64,000 nt of DNA from an uncultured beta proteobacterium. Lineage in GTDB: Bacteria; Pseudomonadota; Gammaproteobacteria; Burkholderiales; Burkholderiaceae. The notes beneath the pieces are model-generated. The model made no database searches and was not told where the DNA came from. It saw only the letters and a program-made list of their open reading frames with translations. A program made the translations under genes and the position numbers. The DNA lies in contig CAIPQU010000115.1 in the NCBI GenBank assembly GCA_903867305.1, positions 16,582-80,581 of the forward strand, given 5' to 3'. Of this stretch, positions 42,135-54,328 are shown piece after piece (the first letter of the stretch is position 1; the number at the start of each line of letters is the position of its first letter).

Positions 42135-43163
42135 TTAAAGCCTCTCAGCCAAAAAATCCGTATTGTCTGATAACCAAGCAACATATTTTCTGACGCCTTG
42201 CTCTACGGTCTGAAAAGGCTCTTGATAACCAACAGCTCTCAGTAAATCAAGATTGGCTTGGGTAAAAGATTGATACTTACCCTTGAGATCCTCTGGAAAA
42301 TCTATATAGCGTAATTTTTGCAATGCGACCAATTGCTCAAGAGAGTTTTCTTGGAAATTATTCGGCGCTTGAATTTGATCTAACCCATGAATGACTGAGC
42401 AAGCAACATCGTTAAATGCTTGAGCTCGGCCTGTACCTAAATTAAAAATACCACTTAACTGCGGATGATCGTAAAAGAATAAATTCACTTTCACAACATC
42501 CTCAACATAAATAAAATCTCTTTTTTGTTCGCCAGCCGCATAACCATCATAATTGCCAAACAATTTGACAAAACCATTATCACGATACTGATGAAAATGA
42601 TGGAATGCTACCGAAGCCATCCGACCTTTATGCGACTCGCGAGGACCATAAACATTAAAATACCTTAAGCCTACTACTTGAGATTTGAGCGATTTCGCCG
42701 CTAAGCGCTGCCGAACAATATGATCAAGTAATACTTTTGAATAACCATAAATATTTAGCGGCTTCTCAAACTCTCGTTGCTCTATAAAGCTCGTAGATCC
42801 ACCATAGGTTGCGGCAGAAGAAGCGTAAATCATTGGAATACCCTGCTCAGAACAAATATCTAATAAATCCAAGGTATAACGATAGTTATTTGTCATCATG
42901 TAATGCCCATCAGACTCCATCGTGTCCGAACAAGCACCTTCATGAAAAATCGCAGCAATGGGGCCAAGAGATTTGCTTTTTAATACTTGTAAAAATTCTG
43001 ATTTATCAAAATAGTCAGATATATCCAAATCTGCAAGATTGCGATATTTATTAGCCTCTTTCAAATCATCAACAGCAATGATATCTTTTTCACCCCGCTG
43101 ATTAAGAGCTTGTACAAGATTGGCGCCAACAAATCCAGCTGCGCCGGTCACAATAAATTTCAT
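42135..43163 (-). CDS. hldD: ADP-L-glycero-D-manno-heptose 6-epimerase
   Basis: [49 protein letters not shown]. Confidence 0.96.
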   Translation of the reverse strand: MKFIVTGAAGFVGANLVQALNQRGEKDIIAVDDLKEANKYRNLADLDISDYFDKSEFLQVLKSKSLGPIAAIFHEGACSDTMESDGHYMMTNNYRYTLDLLDICSEQGIPMIYASSAATYGGSTSFIEQREFEKPLNIYGYSKVLLDHIVRQRLAAKSLKSQVVGLRYFNVYGPRESHKGRMASVAFHHFHQYRDNGFVKLFGNYDGYAAGEQKRDFIYVEDVVKVNLFFYDHPQLSGIFNLGTGRAQAFNDVACSVIHGLDQIQAPNNFQENSLEQLVALQKLRYIDFPEDLKGKYQSFTQANLDLLRAVGYQEPFQTVEQGVRKYVAWLSDNTDFLAERL

Positions 43164-44122
43164 AACAATTCCTCTGCAGAAACAGTTGCTGTACCGAGTT
43201 TACCCACCACAATACCACCAGCTCGATTGGCTAATGCCATCGCTTGATCCCATTCCCAACCAGCCGCCAAGGCTACTGCTAAAGTTCCAATCACGGTATC
43301 GCCAGCACCTGAGACATCAAAGACCTCGCGGGCCTGTGCACCAACATGACTAACTTGTTTTTCACGGAATAATGTCATTCCTTCTTCCGATCGTGTTAAT
43401 AAAATAGCTTCTAAGCCTAATTGCGCTCGAAGATTCTGTGCCTTTTCAGTCAAATCAGCTTCACTTGACCATTTACCGATGACTTGTTTGAGCTCACTGC
43501 GATTAGGTGTGATGACAGTCGCTCCAGCATATTTCGAATAATTATCTCCTTTAGGATCTACTAAGGTGATTTTTCCTGCTGCCTTTGAGATCTCGATCAT
43601 TTGCGATATATGCTTAAGAGCACCCTTACCATAATCAGAAAATATGACGGCTTGAACCTGTGGCAATATCTCTTCAAAGTTTTTTAACGTAGACATTAAG
43701 GTGTCTAAGGTCGGCTCTTCTTCAAAATCTAAACGAATCAACTGCTGCTGCCTGGCAACTACTCGGAGTTTGACAATCGTGGGGACCGTGGGATCAATTT
43801 GTAAAAGACTTTGAATATGATGAGCGGCTAACATTTCTTGCACTTTTTCTCCGGCCTCATCTTGACCAATCAAACCTAATAATTTGATCTTTGCACCTAA
43901 TGTCGCCCCATTACGTGCAACGTTAGCTGCACCACCTAAACGTTCATCAACCCGCTTAACGGCAACAATGGGTACGGGTGCTTCCGGTGAAATTCGCTCA
44001 GTATCGCCAAACCAATAACGATCCAACATCACATCACCAACAACTAAGATAGAAGTACTATTAATCCGCTCAATGTCTTGAGGAGAAAGTTTCACAGTCA
44101 TATTGTTCAAGGTTCGCATCAT
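43160..44122 (-). CDS. D-glycero-beta-D-manno-heptose-7-phosphate kinase
   Basis: [47 protein letters not shown]; kinase domain only (HldA-like). Confidence 0.94.
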   Translation of the reverse strand: MMRTLNNMTVKLSPQDIERINSTSILVVGDVMLDRYWFGDTERISPEAPVPIVAVKRVDERLGGAANVARNGATLGAKIKLLGLIGQDEAGEKVQEMLAAHHIQSLLQIDPTVPTIVKLRVVARQQQLIRLDFEEEPTLDTLMSTLKNFEEILPQVQAVIFSDYGKGALKHISQMIEISKAAGKITLVDPKGDNYSKYAGATVITPNRSELKQVIGKWSSEADLTEKAQNLRAQLGLEAILLTRSEEGMTLFREKQVSHVGAQAREVFDVSGAGDTVIGTLAVALAAGWEWDQAMALANRAGGIVVGKLGTATVSAEELL

Positions 44123-44130
44123 ATCTTCTA

Positions 44131-45495
44131 TTAATTATGCCTGCCTATACCGAAGTACTTAAAACCTAACTCCGATAAAGTACTCGGTTCAAATAAATTA
44201 CGTCCATCAAAGATGATTGGTTCTTTCAGGTTTTGTTTCAGAAAATCAAAGTCAGGGCTACGGAAGGCTTTCCACTCTGTAACAATGACTAAAGCATCAG
44301 CCCCCTCAACTGCTTGGTTGGGTTTATCAACGGTTTTAATTTTCGATAATAATTCAGGCTGCTTCGCAAAATCCAATTCAAAACAATGCCAGGCCTCTGC
44401 GGTTGCCACTGGATCATGCGCCACAATACTCGCGCCACGACGAATCAGCTCAGCAATAATCACACGACTCGGAGCTTCACGCATATCATCCGTATTCGGT
44501 TTAAAAGCAAGGCCCCATAAGGCAAAGGTTAAACCCGTTAAGTCTTCACCATAATGCTGGACAATTTTATTAACTAAGATTAACTTTTGCGCATCATTCA
44601 CATCTTCTACAGCATCTAAAATACGTAGATTTAAAGCATATTCTTGGGCAGTTTTCGATAAGGCCTGCACATCCTTTGGAAAACATGATCCACCGTAACC
44701 GGTACCGGCATATAAAAAGCCATAACCAATCCGCGAATCCGAACCGATACCTTGACGAACAGCCTCAATATCAGCTCCGACTTGATCCGCTAAATTAGCC
44801 AACTCATTCATAAAGGAAATACGTGTTGCCAACATGGCATTAGCAGCATATTTAGTGAGCTCGGCACTTTTTACATCCATGTAAAAAGTACGCTCATGAT
44901 GACGATTAAATGGCGAATATAATTTACGCACTTTTTCTTTAGCATACTGACCATGCTCATCGTCAGCAGTGCCAACAACAATCCGATCTGGGCGCATAAA
45001 GTCTTCTACCGCGGCTCCTTCTTTTAAAAATTCAGGATTGGATACGACCGAAAAATGTACCTGCTGCTCTCCTCTTTTTGCTAATTCAGCCTGAATCACA
45101 GCAGATACTTTGTGAGCAGTGCCTACTGGAACCGTCGATTTATCAATAATAACTTTGAAGTCTTTCATATACTTCGCAATATTTTGCGCAGCCGCCAAAA
45201 CATACTTCAAATCAGCAGAACCATCTTCATCCGGTGGAGTACCAACAGCAATAAATTGCACTTCCCCATGATGAACACTTGCTTCAATATCTGTAGAAAA
45301 CACAATCCTACCCGCCTCTTTATTACGAGTAATCATCTCTTTTAAACCAGGCTCATAAATCGGGACGCCGCCTTGGTTCAAAATATCAATTTTTTTCTGA
45401 TCAAGATCTAAACAAAATACCTGATTGCCTAATTCAGCCAAGCAAGCACCAGTGACTAAACCAACATAACCACTGCCAATAATTGTGACCTTCAA
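44131..45495 (-). CDS. ugd: UDP-glucose 6-dehydrogenase
   Basis: [39 protein letters not shown]. Confidence 0.96.
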   Translation of the reverse strand: MKVTIIGSGYVGLVTGACLAELGNQVFCLDLDQKKIDILNQGGVPIYEPGLKEMITRNKEAGRIVFSTDIEASVHHGEVQFIAVGTPPDEDGSADLKYVLAAAQNIAKYMKDFKVIIDKSTVPVGTAHKVSAVIQAELAKRGEQQVHFSVVSNPEFLKEGAAVEDFMRPDRIVVGTADDEHGQYAKEKVRKLYSPFNRHHERTFYMDVKSAELTKYAANAMLATRISFMNELANLADQVGADIEAVRQGIGSDSRIGYGFLYAGTGYGGSCFPKDVQALSKTAQEYALNLRILDAVEDVNDAQKLILVNKIVQHYGEDLTGLTFALWGLAFKPNTDDMREAPSRVIIAELIRRGASIVAHDPVATAEAWHCFELDFAKQPELLSKIKTVDKPNQAVEGADALVIVTEWKAFRSPDFDFLKQNLKEPIIFDGRNLFEPSTLSELGFKYFGIGRHN

Positions 45496-45537
45496 ATCAT
45501 TCTCCCTTTACGCATCATCTTTGACCCGAATTAACCC

Positions 45538-46734
45538 TTATACCGAACCAATACCTTCACTTCTTTTCGGGGAGTATACATCCCAGTGATTACAGCCTGG
45601 ACACTGCCAATAAAAACGTCGCGCCCTAAATCCACAATTACTACAGGTATAACGTGCCAGGCTATTTGTTTTTTGTTTTAACAAATCTAAAGAAGCTTTA
45701 ATTTCGGCCATACTGGCCTCTTCGGCACTGGCCTGAGCTATCAGAAATTGTGCCTCTAAACGTTTCGTCATTGCAGTTAAACTCGGGGTACTAAGCATGA
45801 CGTTGTTCATGAGCGTTTGAGCCTGTTTTGGCCCCTCGATCCTAAGAACGTGCTTAAAAACCATATCCAGTAATTCACCAGCGCCTTGCTCTTGAAGATG
45901 TAGCTTTAATTTTTCTAAGCCTTCTTGCTCGAGACTTAACTCCGCATGGGCCTTCATCCATTTATCAGCTATTAAATGCAAATAGGCGGGAGATTTTTTT
46001 TCAATATTGCCCCACGCTTCAATCGCTTCATGAGGACGTTGTTGTGCAATGGCTAACTCACCTCGTAATATCGTTGCCCGTATATGGTGAGGCACTGCAT
46101 AAAATGCTTGATCAATGGCTTCTTTGGCAGCAATCAAATTTTTTGATCGCATGGATTCAACCGCAATCTCACAATAAAAATGGGCAATTTGATCTTGATA
46201 ATTTTTCTTTTCTAAAACCCCTAACTCCGTCGCAGCAATAATTGCTTTACGCCAATCTTTTTCAATTTGGTACATCTCTAATAAGGCAACTTTTGCGGGT
46301 AAATGATACCGCCCTTCTATCACTAAATTAAGACTAGACTCAGCACGATCGAGCATTCCAGCACGCAAAAAATCACGCCCTAATTCATAGGCGGCGTGCG
46401 ATCGATCTTTTGGCAGAATATCTTGACGATTACTTAAATGCTGATGCACACGAATCGCCCGCTCTGTTTCACCTCGACGTCGAAATAAACTTCCTAAGGC
46501 AAAGTGCAGTTCGGTAGTTTCAGGATCTAATTTTGCCACCTCAACTAAAGCATCAATGGCCTTGTCATGCTGCTCGCTAAGTAATAAATTGATACCGCGA
46601 AAAGTAGAATGCTGTTTTTTGGTCTGCTCGACATCATCTTCGAATTCTTGTAGGCGCATTTCCCAACGAGCAGCTAACCAACCTAGTCCAAATACAATAG
46701 GAATTAGAACTAACCAGGAAGTCTGAATTTGCAA
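45538..46734 (-). CDS. lapB: LPS assembly protein LapB (TPR + rubredoxin-like)
   Basis: N-terminal TM, TPRs, C-terminal YTCSNCGFRARRFYWQCPGCNHWDVYSP; start set at TTG after GAGG (track ORF starts at 46767). Confidence 0.9.
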   Translation of the reverse strand: MQIQTSWLVLIPIVFGLGWLAARWEMRLQEFEDDVEQTKKQHSTFRGINLLLSEQHDKAIDALVEVAKLDPETTELHFALGSLFRRRGETERAIRVHQHLSNRQDILPKDRSHAAYELGRDFLRAGMLDRAESSLNLVIEGRYHLPAKVALLEMYQIEKDWRKAIIAATELGVLEKKNYQDQIAHFYCEIAVESMRSKNLIAAKEAIDQAFYAVPHHIRATILRGELAIAQQRPHEAIEAWGNIEKKSPAYLHLIADKWMKAHAELSLEQEGLEKLKLHLQEQGAGELLDMVFKHVLRIEGPKQAQTLMNNVMLSTPSLTAMTKRLEAQFLIAQASAEEASMAEIKASLDLLKQKTNSLARYTCSNCGFRARRFYWQCPGCNHWDVYSPKRSEGIGSV

Positions 46735-46735
46735 A

Positions 46736-46963
46736 TTAACCTCTTCGTTTCCGAGGGAATAGAACAAAGGCTGAAATCATCAAGCCCAACAAAAAGGCAC
46801 TAAACAAAAGCATATTTAAAGGTAGATTCAGTGATTGATTAACAAACCAATGGAATTCAACTGAAGTAGTGTTGGTGATTGCAATGAGAAATAGAATCAA
46901 AAATAAAACAATGCGCAAAAGCAATAATATGATCCGCCATAAAGCTTGAAATAGCGGCAACAT
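46736..46963 (-). CDS. lapA: LapA-family inner-membrane protein
   Basis: 75 aa, two TM, immediately upstream of lapB. Confidence 0.88.
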   Translation of the reverse strand: MLPLFQALWRIILLLLRIVLFLILFLIAITNTTSVEFHWFVNQSLNLPLNMLLFSAFLLGLMISAFVLFPRKRRG

Positions 46964-46966
46964 CGA

Positions 46967-47326
46967 TTAACCGATTTTAGCTACGTCGACACTTGCCTTG
47001 TAATCCACACGTTCTCTTAACTCTTTACCAGGTTTGAAATGAGGGACTTTTTTCTCAGGAATCATGACCTGCTCACCAGACTTTGGATTGCGACCAACAC
47101 GGGCAGGACGATGATGTAATACAAAACTACCAACACCTCTGAGCTCAATGCGCTTACCTTGGGCAAGTGCTTGAGTCATCGTATCTAACAAGGTCTTGAC
47201 AGCTAACTCAACATCTCGAGGCATTAACTGGGGAAACTGCTCAGACAATAAACTGACCAATTCTGAGCGGGTAATTGAAGAGTCAATTACTGTATCTACA
47301 TCTAATTGTTGTTCATTAGCCAGCAT
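46967..47326 (-). CDS. ihfB: integration host factor beta subunit
   Basis: [44 protein letters not shown]; true start may be internal. Confidence 0.94.
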   Translation of the reverse strand: MLANEQQLDVDTVIDSSITRSELVSLLSEQFPQLMPRDVELAVKTLLDTMTQALAQGKRIELRGVGSFVLHHRPARVGRNPKSGEQVMIPEKKVPHFKPGKELRERVDYKASVDVAKIG

Positions 47327-47343
47327 CTTTAAACATCCTTTAA

Positions 47344-47375
47344 CAAAAAATGCCGCTATGTTTACATAGCGGCAT
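47344..47375 (-). terminator. rho-independent terminator downstream of rpsA
   Basis: ATGCCGCTATG-TAAA-CATAGCGGCAT followed by TTTTTT on the minus strand. Confidence 0.85.
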
Positions 47376-47383
47376 GTTACCGA

Positions 47384-49057
47384 TTAGCCTTGGTTATCTA
47401 ACTTTGCTTTTAATAAAGCACCAAGGTTCGTTGTTCCAGTACTTGCTTCATTTTGCATTTTTGACATCACTTCTTGCTGATCAGCGTTATCTTTTGCTTT
47501 GATCGAAAGGTTAATACTCCTAGACTTACGATCCACATTGATAATCATGGCAGATACTGTATCGCCCTCTTTCAGAGCATTACGTGCATCTTCTACACGA
47601 TCAGTTGAAATCTCAGAAGCACGTAAATACGCTTCAACTTCAGGGGCTAATTCAACTACCGCTCCTTTAGCATCGACTGTTTTTACAACTCCAGAAACTA
47701 AAGCACCTTTGTCATTCGCCGATGTGTAGTTATTGAACGGATCACCGGAGAGTTGCTTAATACCAAGAGAAATTCTTTCTTTCTCAACGTCAATAGCTAA
47801 CACAACGGTATCAATTTCGTCACCTTTCTTGAACTTCTTCACGGCTTCTTCGCCAGCTTCGTTCCAAGAAATATCAGATAAATGAACCAATCCATCAATA
47901 CCACCATCTAAACCAATAAAGACTCCGAAATCAGTAATGGACTTAATCGCACCAGAAATCTTGTCACCTTTGTTATGATTGCGTGCAAACTCATCCCACG
48001 GATTGGTTTTGCATTGCTTCATACCAAGACTGATACGGCGCTTGTCTTCATCGATATCCAACACCATGACTTCAACATCAAGGCCCAATTGAACAGCTTT
48101 TCCTGGGGCAATATTTTTGTTTGTCCAATCCATTTCAGATACGTGTACCAAACCTTCAATACCAGATTCAATTTCAACGAACGCTCCGTAATCAGTAAGG
48201 TTCGTGACCTTACCGTATAGACGTGTGCTTGGTGGATATCTTCTAGCAATACCAACCCAAGGATCATCACCTAATTGCTTAATACCTAATGACACACGAT
48301 TCTTGTCTTGGTCGTAACGCAAAATCTTTGCAGTCACTTCTTGACCTACGGTCAAAACTTCACTTGGGTGACGCACACGACGCCATGCCAAATCAGTGAT
48401 ATGCAATAAGCCATCAATGCCACCTAAATCAACGAATGCGCCGTAATCAGTAATATTCTTAATAACACCTTGAACAATGGTTCCTTCTTTGAGGTTGTCC
48501 ATGAGCTTTTGACGCTCTTCACCTTGGCTAGCTTCAACAACAGCACGACGTGATAAAACAACGTTATTTCTCTTACGGTCAAGTTTGATGACCTTAAAGT
48601 CCATCGTCTTACCTTCAAATGGTGACGTGTCTTTGATTGGACGTGTATCTAACAATGAACCAGGTAAGAAGGCACGAATACCGTTAACCATGACGGTTAA
48701 GCCGCCTTTAACTTTACCGGTTACTGCGCCAGTAACGATCTCACCTTGTTCTAAGGCTTTTTCAAGATTCATCCAAGAAGCTAAACGCTTAGCTTTGTCA
48801 CGGGATAAAATCGTATCTCCATAACCATTTTCTAATGCGTCAATCGCAACAGAAACGAAATCACCAGGCTGGACATCGATCTCACCCTGGTCATTATGAA
48901 ATTCTTCTACAGGAATAAACGCTTCAGACTTAAGGCCGGCGTTTACAACAACAAAATTATGGTCAATACGAACAACTTCAGCAGAAATAACCTGCCCTGA
49001 CTTCATATTGGAACGAGCTAATGATTCTTCAAATAGAGCTGCAAAGGATTCAGACAT
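47384..49057 (-). CDS. rpsA: 30S ribosomal protein S1
   Basis: Multiple S1 repeats ([32 protein letters not shown]). Confidence 0.98.
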   Translation of the reverse strand: MSESFAALFEESLARSNMKSGQVISAEVVRIDHNFVVVNAGLKSEAFIPVEEFHNDQGEIDVQPGDFVSVAIDALENGYGDTILSRDKAKRLASWMNLEKALEQGEIVTGAVTGKVKGGLTVMVNGIRAFLPGSLLDTRPIKDTSPFEGKTMDFKVIKLDRKRNNVVLSRRAVVEASQGEERQKLMDNLKEGTIVQGVIKNITDYGAFVDLGGIDGLLHITDLAWRRVRHPSEVLTVGQEVTAKILRYDQDKNRVSLGIKQLGDDPWVGIARRYPPSTRLYGKVTNLTDYGAFVEIESGIEGLVHVSEMDWTNKNIAPGKAVQLGLDVEVMVLDIDEDKRRISLGMKQCKTNPWDEFARNHNKGDKISGAIKSITDFGVFIGLDGGIDGLVHLSDISWNEAGEEAVKKFKKGDEIDTVVLAIDVEKERISLGIKQLSGDPFNNYTSANDKGALVSGVVKTVDAKGAVVELAPEVEAYLRASEISTDRVEDARNALKEGDTVSAMIINVDRKSRSINLSIKAKDNADQQEVMSKMQNEASTGTTNLGALLKAKLDNQG

Positions 49058-49150
49058 GTTTACTTATCTGTTGGCTAATGCCAACTGGTTAGGTTTATCA
49101 ACCCTTCTTGAGACGCTTTTAAGAACCTCATCGGCGCGCCGGGATTCAAG
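49058..49150 (-). promoter_or_regulatory. rpsA leader with tandem small hairpins
   Basis: GTTGGC-TAAT-GCCAAC 49070-49085; AGGTTTATCAACCC; TTCTT/AAGAA; GGCGCGCC palindrome. Confidence 0.45.
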
Positions 49151-49186
49151 ATGGGACGGCTTTACTACTTACTACTTTGTAATACA

Positions 49187-49849
49187 TTACTTATTTTGAG
49201 TAACAGTTCCATACCAACTAACGATTTGATGAACCGCTTGATCAATCGTTAAATTACTAGTATCTAATAAATAAGCATCCTCACTTTGAATCAAAGGAGC
49301 TGTTGATCTTTGTGTATCTCGTTGATCACGTTCCAGTAAATCATTAGTAAGGATGTCTATATTAGCAGAAATTCCTTTGGCAATCAATTGTTTATATCTT
49401 CTTTGTGCACGAATCTGGGCACTTGCGGTCAAAAAGACCTTTAAAACAGCCTCTGGAAAGATGACGGTGCCCATATCACGACCATCCGCAACGAGTCCAG
49501 GAGCCGATAAAAAGCTTTTTTGTAGTCCCACTAGGGCCATTCTGACCTGTGGTATCGCTCCAACAGCAGAAGCTCTTTGCCCCATTTCTTCAGTCCGAAT
49601 GGCCTCGGATACGTCTTTTTCGTCCAAAAAGACGTGCCCCTGGGCAAATCGAATCTTTAATCCTTGCGTAAGATGTCCCAGCTCGTCATAGAAATCTAAT
49701 GGAATCCCCCGCTCAAGGCTGGCTAAACCAACAATGCGGTATAAAGCGCCACTATCAAGATAATGAAATCCAAGTTGATCAGCCACTCGCTGAGCAACGG
49801 TACCTTTTCCTGAAGCTGTTGGGCCATCAATTGCAATGACTGGAATCAT
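49187..49849 (-). CDS. cmk: cytidylate kinase
   Basis: [38 protein letters not shown]; start set at conserved Met (ATGA overlap with aroA). Confidence 0.96.
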   Translation of the reverse strand: MIPVIAIDGPTASGKGTVAQRVADQLGFHYLDSGALYRIVGLASLERGIPLDFYDELGHLTQGLKIRFAQGHVFLDEKDVSEAIRTEEMGQRASAVGAIPQVRMALVGLQKSFLSAPGLVADGRDMGTVIFPEAVLKVFLTASAQIRAQRRYKQLIAKGISANIDILTNDLLERDQRDTQRSTAPLIQSEDAYLLDTSNLTIDQAVHQIVSWYGTVTQNK

Positions 49850-51195
49850 ATTGCCCCAACTACAGGAACTAATAAGGAGCGCCAAACCTCAAAATATTGA
49901 GGAAAGGTTTTCGAAACACACGCTGGGTCATTAATATAAAAAGAATGTGGTCCAAAGGCTGCTAAGGAAAAACACATAGCCATGCGATGATCATCATATG
50001 TGTCTACGCCATTCTCCGGAATAGACCACTGTTGTGGAGGGCTAACGAATAAATAATCATCACCTGCCTCAACAAAAGCACCAAATTTCTGTAACTCACA
50101 AACCATGGCTGCAATCCGGTCCGTTTCTTTGACTCGCCAACTGCCAATACCAGTTAACTTCGTAGTCCCTTTAGCAAACATCCCTAAAACGGCTAAAGTC
50201 ATTGCCGCATCAGGAATCGCTGTGCAATCGATTTCAATGGCTCGCAAGCGTCCATCTTCTGTATCAACTCCTCGAACCTCAATCCAATCCGCTCCTTGTG
50301 AGACATTAGCGCCCATCAGGGATAAGGCTTGAGCAAAGGCGACATCCCCTTGAATACTCTCTCGTCCGGCACCTAATACTTTGACCGGGCCATGCCCTAA
50401 AGCACCTAAGGCTAAAAAATAGGATGCCGAAGAAGCGTCGCCTTCTACCATTAACTCACCAGGTGAGGTGTAGGGGCTATCACCTGATTGATGAGCTGGA
50501 ATAACGAATTCTTGCCAATGGTGATTTTCAACATGTACCCCAAATTTGCTCATTAAATTAATCGTAATCTCAATATAGGGCTTGGAAATTAATTCTCCAA
50601 TCACTTGAATCCGAATCGCTTTTTCCGATCGCAATAAAGGTAAAGCCATCAATAATGCGGTGAGATATTGACTAGAAACATCGCCACGAATCCGAACCGG
50701 TTGTTCAGTTGAAATATGCCCGCGGTGAACCATAATGGGCGGGTATCCCTCTTGCCCGAGGTAATTGACTTTAGCACCAATCCCTTGCAAACCCTCGACA
50801 AGATCACGTATCGGGCGTTCGTGCATTCGTGGGACTCCATGTAATTCATACTCTCCACCCAATACGGCTAAGGCAGCAGTAAGTGGCCTTATCGCAGTGC
50901 CAGCATTTCCCATAAACAGACTTGCTTGAAGATTCGGAAAGCGTCCGTCTTGACCCTGAACCGCGATCAAGATCTCATGATTTTCTATTCGCTCATGAAT
51001 CGGTATACCCAACTGTATCAATGCAGCACGCATAACTTGCGTATCATCAGCATCGAGTAACCCACGTAATATAGTTTGTCCTTTTGCTAAAGCACTGAGC
51101 AACAAGACACGATTAGAAATACTTTTAGAGCCTGGTAAACGAACTTCACCTTTTGCATGCGTTACTGGTTCTATCAGTAGAGCCTCAGATGTCAT
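49846..51195 (-). CDS. aroA: 3-phosphoshikimate 1-carboxyvinyltransferase
   Basis: [48 protein letters not shown]. Confidence 0.96.
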   Translation of the reverse strand: MTSEALLIEPVTHAKGEVRLPGSKSISNRVLLLSALAKGQTILRGLLDADDTQVMRAALIQLGIPIHERIENHEILIAVQGQDGRFPNLQASLFMGNAGTAIRPLTAALAVLGGEYELHGVPRMHERPIRDLVEGLQGIGAKVNYLGQEGYPPIMVHRGHISTEQPVRIRGDVSSQYLTALLMALPLLRSEKAIRIQVIGELISKPYIEITINLMSKFGVHVENHHWQEFVIPAHQSGDSPYTSPGELMVEGDASSASYFLALGALGHGPVKVLGAGRESIQGDVAFAQALSLMGANVSQGADWIEVRGVDTEDGRLRAIEIDCTAIPDAAMTLAVLGMFAKGTTKLTGIGSWRVKETDRIAAMVCELQKFGAFVEAGDDYLFVSPPQQWSIPENGVDTYDDHRMAMCFSLAAFGPHSFYINDPACVSKTFPQYFEVWRSLLVPVVGAI

Positions 51196-51197
51196 TT

Positions 51198-52076
51198 CTA
51201 TCCTTGCCAATCATTGCGAGAATTACTAGCAATTTGAAACATTTTTTCCAGTAACTTGGCATCGGTATTTTGGATGGCTTTTTTCATTTGCTCAACAACC
51301 GCTAAATATCCGTCTAATTCTTTCAACAACGCCTCACGATTTGCGAAACAAATATCCGTCCACATCTCGGGACTAGAACCTGCAATTCTAGTAAAGTCTC
51401 TAAAACCTGCACCTGCATGCACAAATTTTTTATCGGCATCAGGCGCATTAGCAACTTGCAACATTAATGCATAAGAAAGTAAATGGGGCAAATGAGAAAC
51501 AGCAGCAAAAATATGATCATGTTCTAAAGCTGACATTTTATAAACTTCAGCTCCAAGGGCTTTCCATAATTGTTCAATACGATCAATATCCGGGGGCCGA
51601 TTTTCAAACATCGGGCAAATCATGACCTGTTTTTTTTCAAATAAGTCGCCCTTTGCAGCAGAGGCTCCATGTTGTGCCCCTCCCGCAATGGGGTGGCAAG
51701 CAATCAATTGATGAATCCGCTCTCCAAAGGCTTCCTTACCAGCTTGAATAACGTCCATCTTAGTGCTACCGACGTCAATCACAATAGCGTGTTCTTTTAG
51801 ATGCGGCAAAATTCCAGCAAAAATGGACTGCGTCTGCGCTACAGGAGCGCAAACAATAATGAGGTCAGCAACACAAGCCATCTGCTCTAAATCAGTGATC
51901 CGATCAATCAAACCATGCTTGATGGCAGTCTCTAAATTGGCTACAGATCGGCCCACTCCCAGGACTTCATTAGCAAGGCCATGCTTTTTTAAAGCAAGCC
52001 CAATCGAGCCTCCAATGAGTCCTACTCCAACAATACCAACCGTATGGAAAGAAGAAGATGAGTGAGCTTGATCCAC
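51198..52076 (-). CDS. tyrA: prephenate dehydrogenase
   Basis: [50 protein letters not shown]. Confidence 0.94.
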   Translation of the reverse strand: MDQAHSSSSFHTVGIVGVGLIGGSIGLALKKHGLANEVLGVGRSVANLETAIKHGLIDRITDLEQMACVADLIIVCAPVAQTQSIFAGILPHLKEHAIVIDVGSTKMDVIQAGKEAFGERIHQLIACHPIAGGAQHGASAAKGDLFEKKQVMICPMFENRPPDIDRIEQLWKALGAEVYKMSALEHDHIFAAVSHLPHLLSYALMLQVANAPDADKKFVHAGAGFRDFTRIAGSSPEMWTDICFANREALLKELDGYLAVVEQMKKAIQNTDAKLLEKMFQIASNSRNDWQG

Positions 52077-52095
52077 TGAGGACTTTCAGAGATGA

Positions 52096-53223
52096 TTAAA
52101 CTTCTAGTGCTTGCTGTAAAGCTTGAATAAACGCAGCGTTTTCTTCTGGTAATCCAATCGAGATGCGCAACCATTGTGGTAATCCGTAGTTACCAACAGG
52201 ACGAACAATAACGCCTCGTTTGAGCAACTCTAAATTAATGCGGGCACCAGCACCATCATCAGACCCAACCTTGACTAGGACAAAATTACCGGCTGATGGC
52301 AAAAACGTTAAATGCATCTTCGTAAAAGCTTCAGTTAATTGATGATAACCAAGCTCATTGATACGAGCACCTTCGGCTAAAAACTCCGCATCTTGCAATG
52401 CAGCTATCGCAGCAGCTTGCGCTAGAGAATTAACATTAAAGGGTTGCCGAATACGGTTCATCAAATCAGTTACCGGCGCCTGCGAGACAGCATATCCTAA
52501 ACGCAACCCGGCTAATCCATAAGCCTTAGAGAAACTTCTCGAAACAATTAAGTTGGGATACTTTTTAGCCAGTGCAATAGCGTCATATTGTTGATTCGGC
52601 TTTAAATATTCGTTATACGCCTCATCGAGGACGACAACAATATGTTCTGGTACTTTCGCTACAAAGGCATCAATCTCTGCACCAGTTAAAAAACTACCCG
52701 TAGGGTTATTCGGGTTAGCGACAAAAATTAATTTCGTTTTATCCGTAATAGCTTTTAACATCGCATCTAAGTCATGACCTAAATCGAGAGGTTTTGCATC
52801 AACCTCTACAGCCTTTGCTCCAACTGCTTGAGTCGCTAAAGGATAAACAGCAAAAGCATGTTTGGAAAATATAATTTCATCGCCAGGTTGCGCTACTGAC
52901 CGAGTCGCCAACTCCAAAATATCATTACTGCCATTACCTAAAGTAATCCAATCCTCTGGAACTTGATTTTTTGTTGATAAGGCTAGCTTGAGTTCGTAGC
53001 CATTAGAATCTGGGTAACGACCTAGATCATGAAGGATCGCCAGCATTGCATCTTTGGCTGATTGCGGAATTCCCAAGGGATTTTCGTTAGAAGCTAGTTT
53101 GACAATCTTACTTTCATCTAATCCAAATTGACGAGCAACTTCACTGATGGGGCGACCACCCACGTATGGCGCAATTTGCCGGACTTGTTCTAAACCGATA
53201 TCAGATTTCTTTTTTGTATCCAT
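52096..53223 (-). CDS. hisC: histidinol-phosphate/aromatic aminotransferase
   Basis: KLASNENPLGIPQSA, NPNNPTGSFL, SFSKAYGLAGLRLGY; start set at MDTKKKSD because the extended ORF runs into pheA. Confidence 0.93.
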   Translation of the reverse strand: MDTKKKSDIGLEQVRQIAPYVGGRPISEVARQFGLDESKIVKLASNENPLGIPQSAKDAMLAILHDLGRYPDSNGYELKLALSTKNQVPEDWITLGNGSNDILELATRSVAQPGDEIIFSKHAFAVYPLATQAVGAKAVEVDAKPLDLGHDLDAMLKAITDKTKLIFVANPNNPTGSFLTGAEIDAFVAKVPEHIVVVLDEAYNEYLKPNQQYDAIALAKKYPNLIVSRSFSKAYGLAGLRLGYAVSQAPVTDLMNRIRQPFNVNSLAQAAAIAALQDAEFLAEGARINELGYHQLTEAFTKMHLTFLPSAGNFVLVKVGSDDGAGARINLELLKRGVIVRPVGNYGLPQWLRISIGLPEENAAFIQALQQALEV

Positions 53224-53227
53224 GAGA

Positions 53228-54328
53228 TTATTGGTGACTTTTGGGATAAGACCCAAGACATTTATAAAAGGCCGTGATTTTTTTGAGATCATCAAGCGCT
53301 GCAGCAACCGATGCGTCATTTTGATGACCATCAATATCGATATAAAAATGATATTCCCAAGTACCTTTTCTTGCTGGGCGGGATTCAAAGCGTGTCATTG
53401 ATACACCATGTTTCGCAAAAGGCTCCAATAAACGATAAACGGCACCTGCCTCATTTTTTACAGACAAAATCAGGGATGTTTGATCTCGTTGAGTAGGGCT
53501 AGCAGCGTGATGACCGATCACAACAAATCGAGTACGGTTATGGGCGTCATCTTGGATACCCTCTTGAACCGAATTTAATCCGTATTTCTGAACCGCTGAA
53601 CTACTGGCAATTGCAGCGTACTGAGCATTTTTGGAGGACTCAACTGCTGCTTGCGCATTACTACTAATCGCTTCACGATGAAGCTTTGGAGCATTGGCAT
53701 TCAACCATTGTTGACATTGCGCTAAAGCTTGAGGGTGAGCCAAAACATGCGTAACGCCATCTAAAGAACCGGACAAACTCATGAGCGTATGACGAATAGG
53801 AATCGAAATTTCACCGGTCACGAGTAGACCAGATTCCAACAACAAATCCAAGGTCCTTGAAATCGCTCCTTCCGAAGAATTTTCAATAGGTACAACCCCA
53901 TACTGGGTCTGGCCAGATTCAACTTGACGAAAAATTTCATCAAGACTTTGGCATGGCGAAGTTTCTACAGAATGCCCAAAAAATGCGAGTGTCGCCTCTT
54001 CGGAAAATGTTCCCGCAGGCCCTAAATAAGAAATTGTTGTAGTAGCTTCAATTGCTCTACAAGCCGACATAATTTCGCGCCAAATAGCTTTTACGCCCTC
54101 ATTTTTTAGAGGGCCTGGATTATTGTTTGCGACTTTATCAAGAACCTGTTGTTCACGTTCGGGACGATAGACCACAGAGCCAAATTCTTCTTTGACATGA
54201 CCAACTTCCACAGCCACAGCAGCACGTTTTGCGAGTAAATCTAATAATTCTCGGTCGAGCTCATCAATTTTTTGACGTAAAGGCTCTAAGCGTTGCGCTT
54301 CCGTATTTTGAGGTTGTTGACTCATCAA
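53228..54328 (-). CDS. pheA: bifunctional chorismate mutase/prephenate dehydratase
   Basis: CM domain IDELDRELLDLLAKRAAVAVEVGHVK; ISYLGPAGTFSEEA; ESRPARKGTWEYHFYIDIDGH. Confidence 0.96.
   Translation of the reverse strand: MMSQQPQNTEAQRLEPLRQKIDELDRELLDLLAKRAAVAVEVGHVKEEFGSVVYRPEREQQVLDKVANNNPGPLKNEGVKAIWREIMSACRAIEATTTISYLGPAGTFSEEATLAFFGHSVETSPCQSLDEIFRQVESGQTQYGVVPIENSSEGAISRTLDLLLESGLLVTGEISIPIRHTLMSLSGSLDGVTHVLAHPQALAQCQQWLNANAPKLHREAISSNAQAAVESSKNAQYAAIASSSAVQKYGLNSVQEGIQDDAHNRTRFVVIGHHAASPTQRDQTSLILSVKNEAGAVYRLLEPFAKHGVSMTRFESRPARKGTWEYHFYIDIDGHQNDASVAAALDDLKKITAFYKCLGSYPKSHQ

Noticed and set aside
44213-44554. 113-aa ORF antisense to ugd
   Set aside because: Entirely opposite a conserved gene, no recognisable domain or start context
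49353-49691. 112-aa ORF antisense to cmk
   Set aside because: Shadow ORF; cmk motifs are unambiguous
53224-53388. N-terminal extension of the hisC ORF
   Set aside because: Overlaps pheA in another frame and lacks aminotransferase similarity; true start is the Met at 53223
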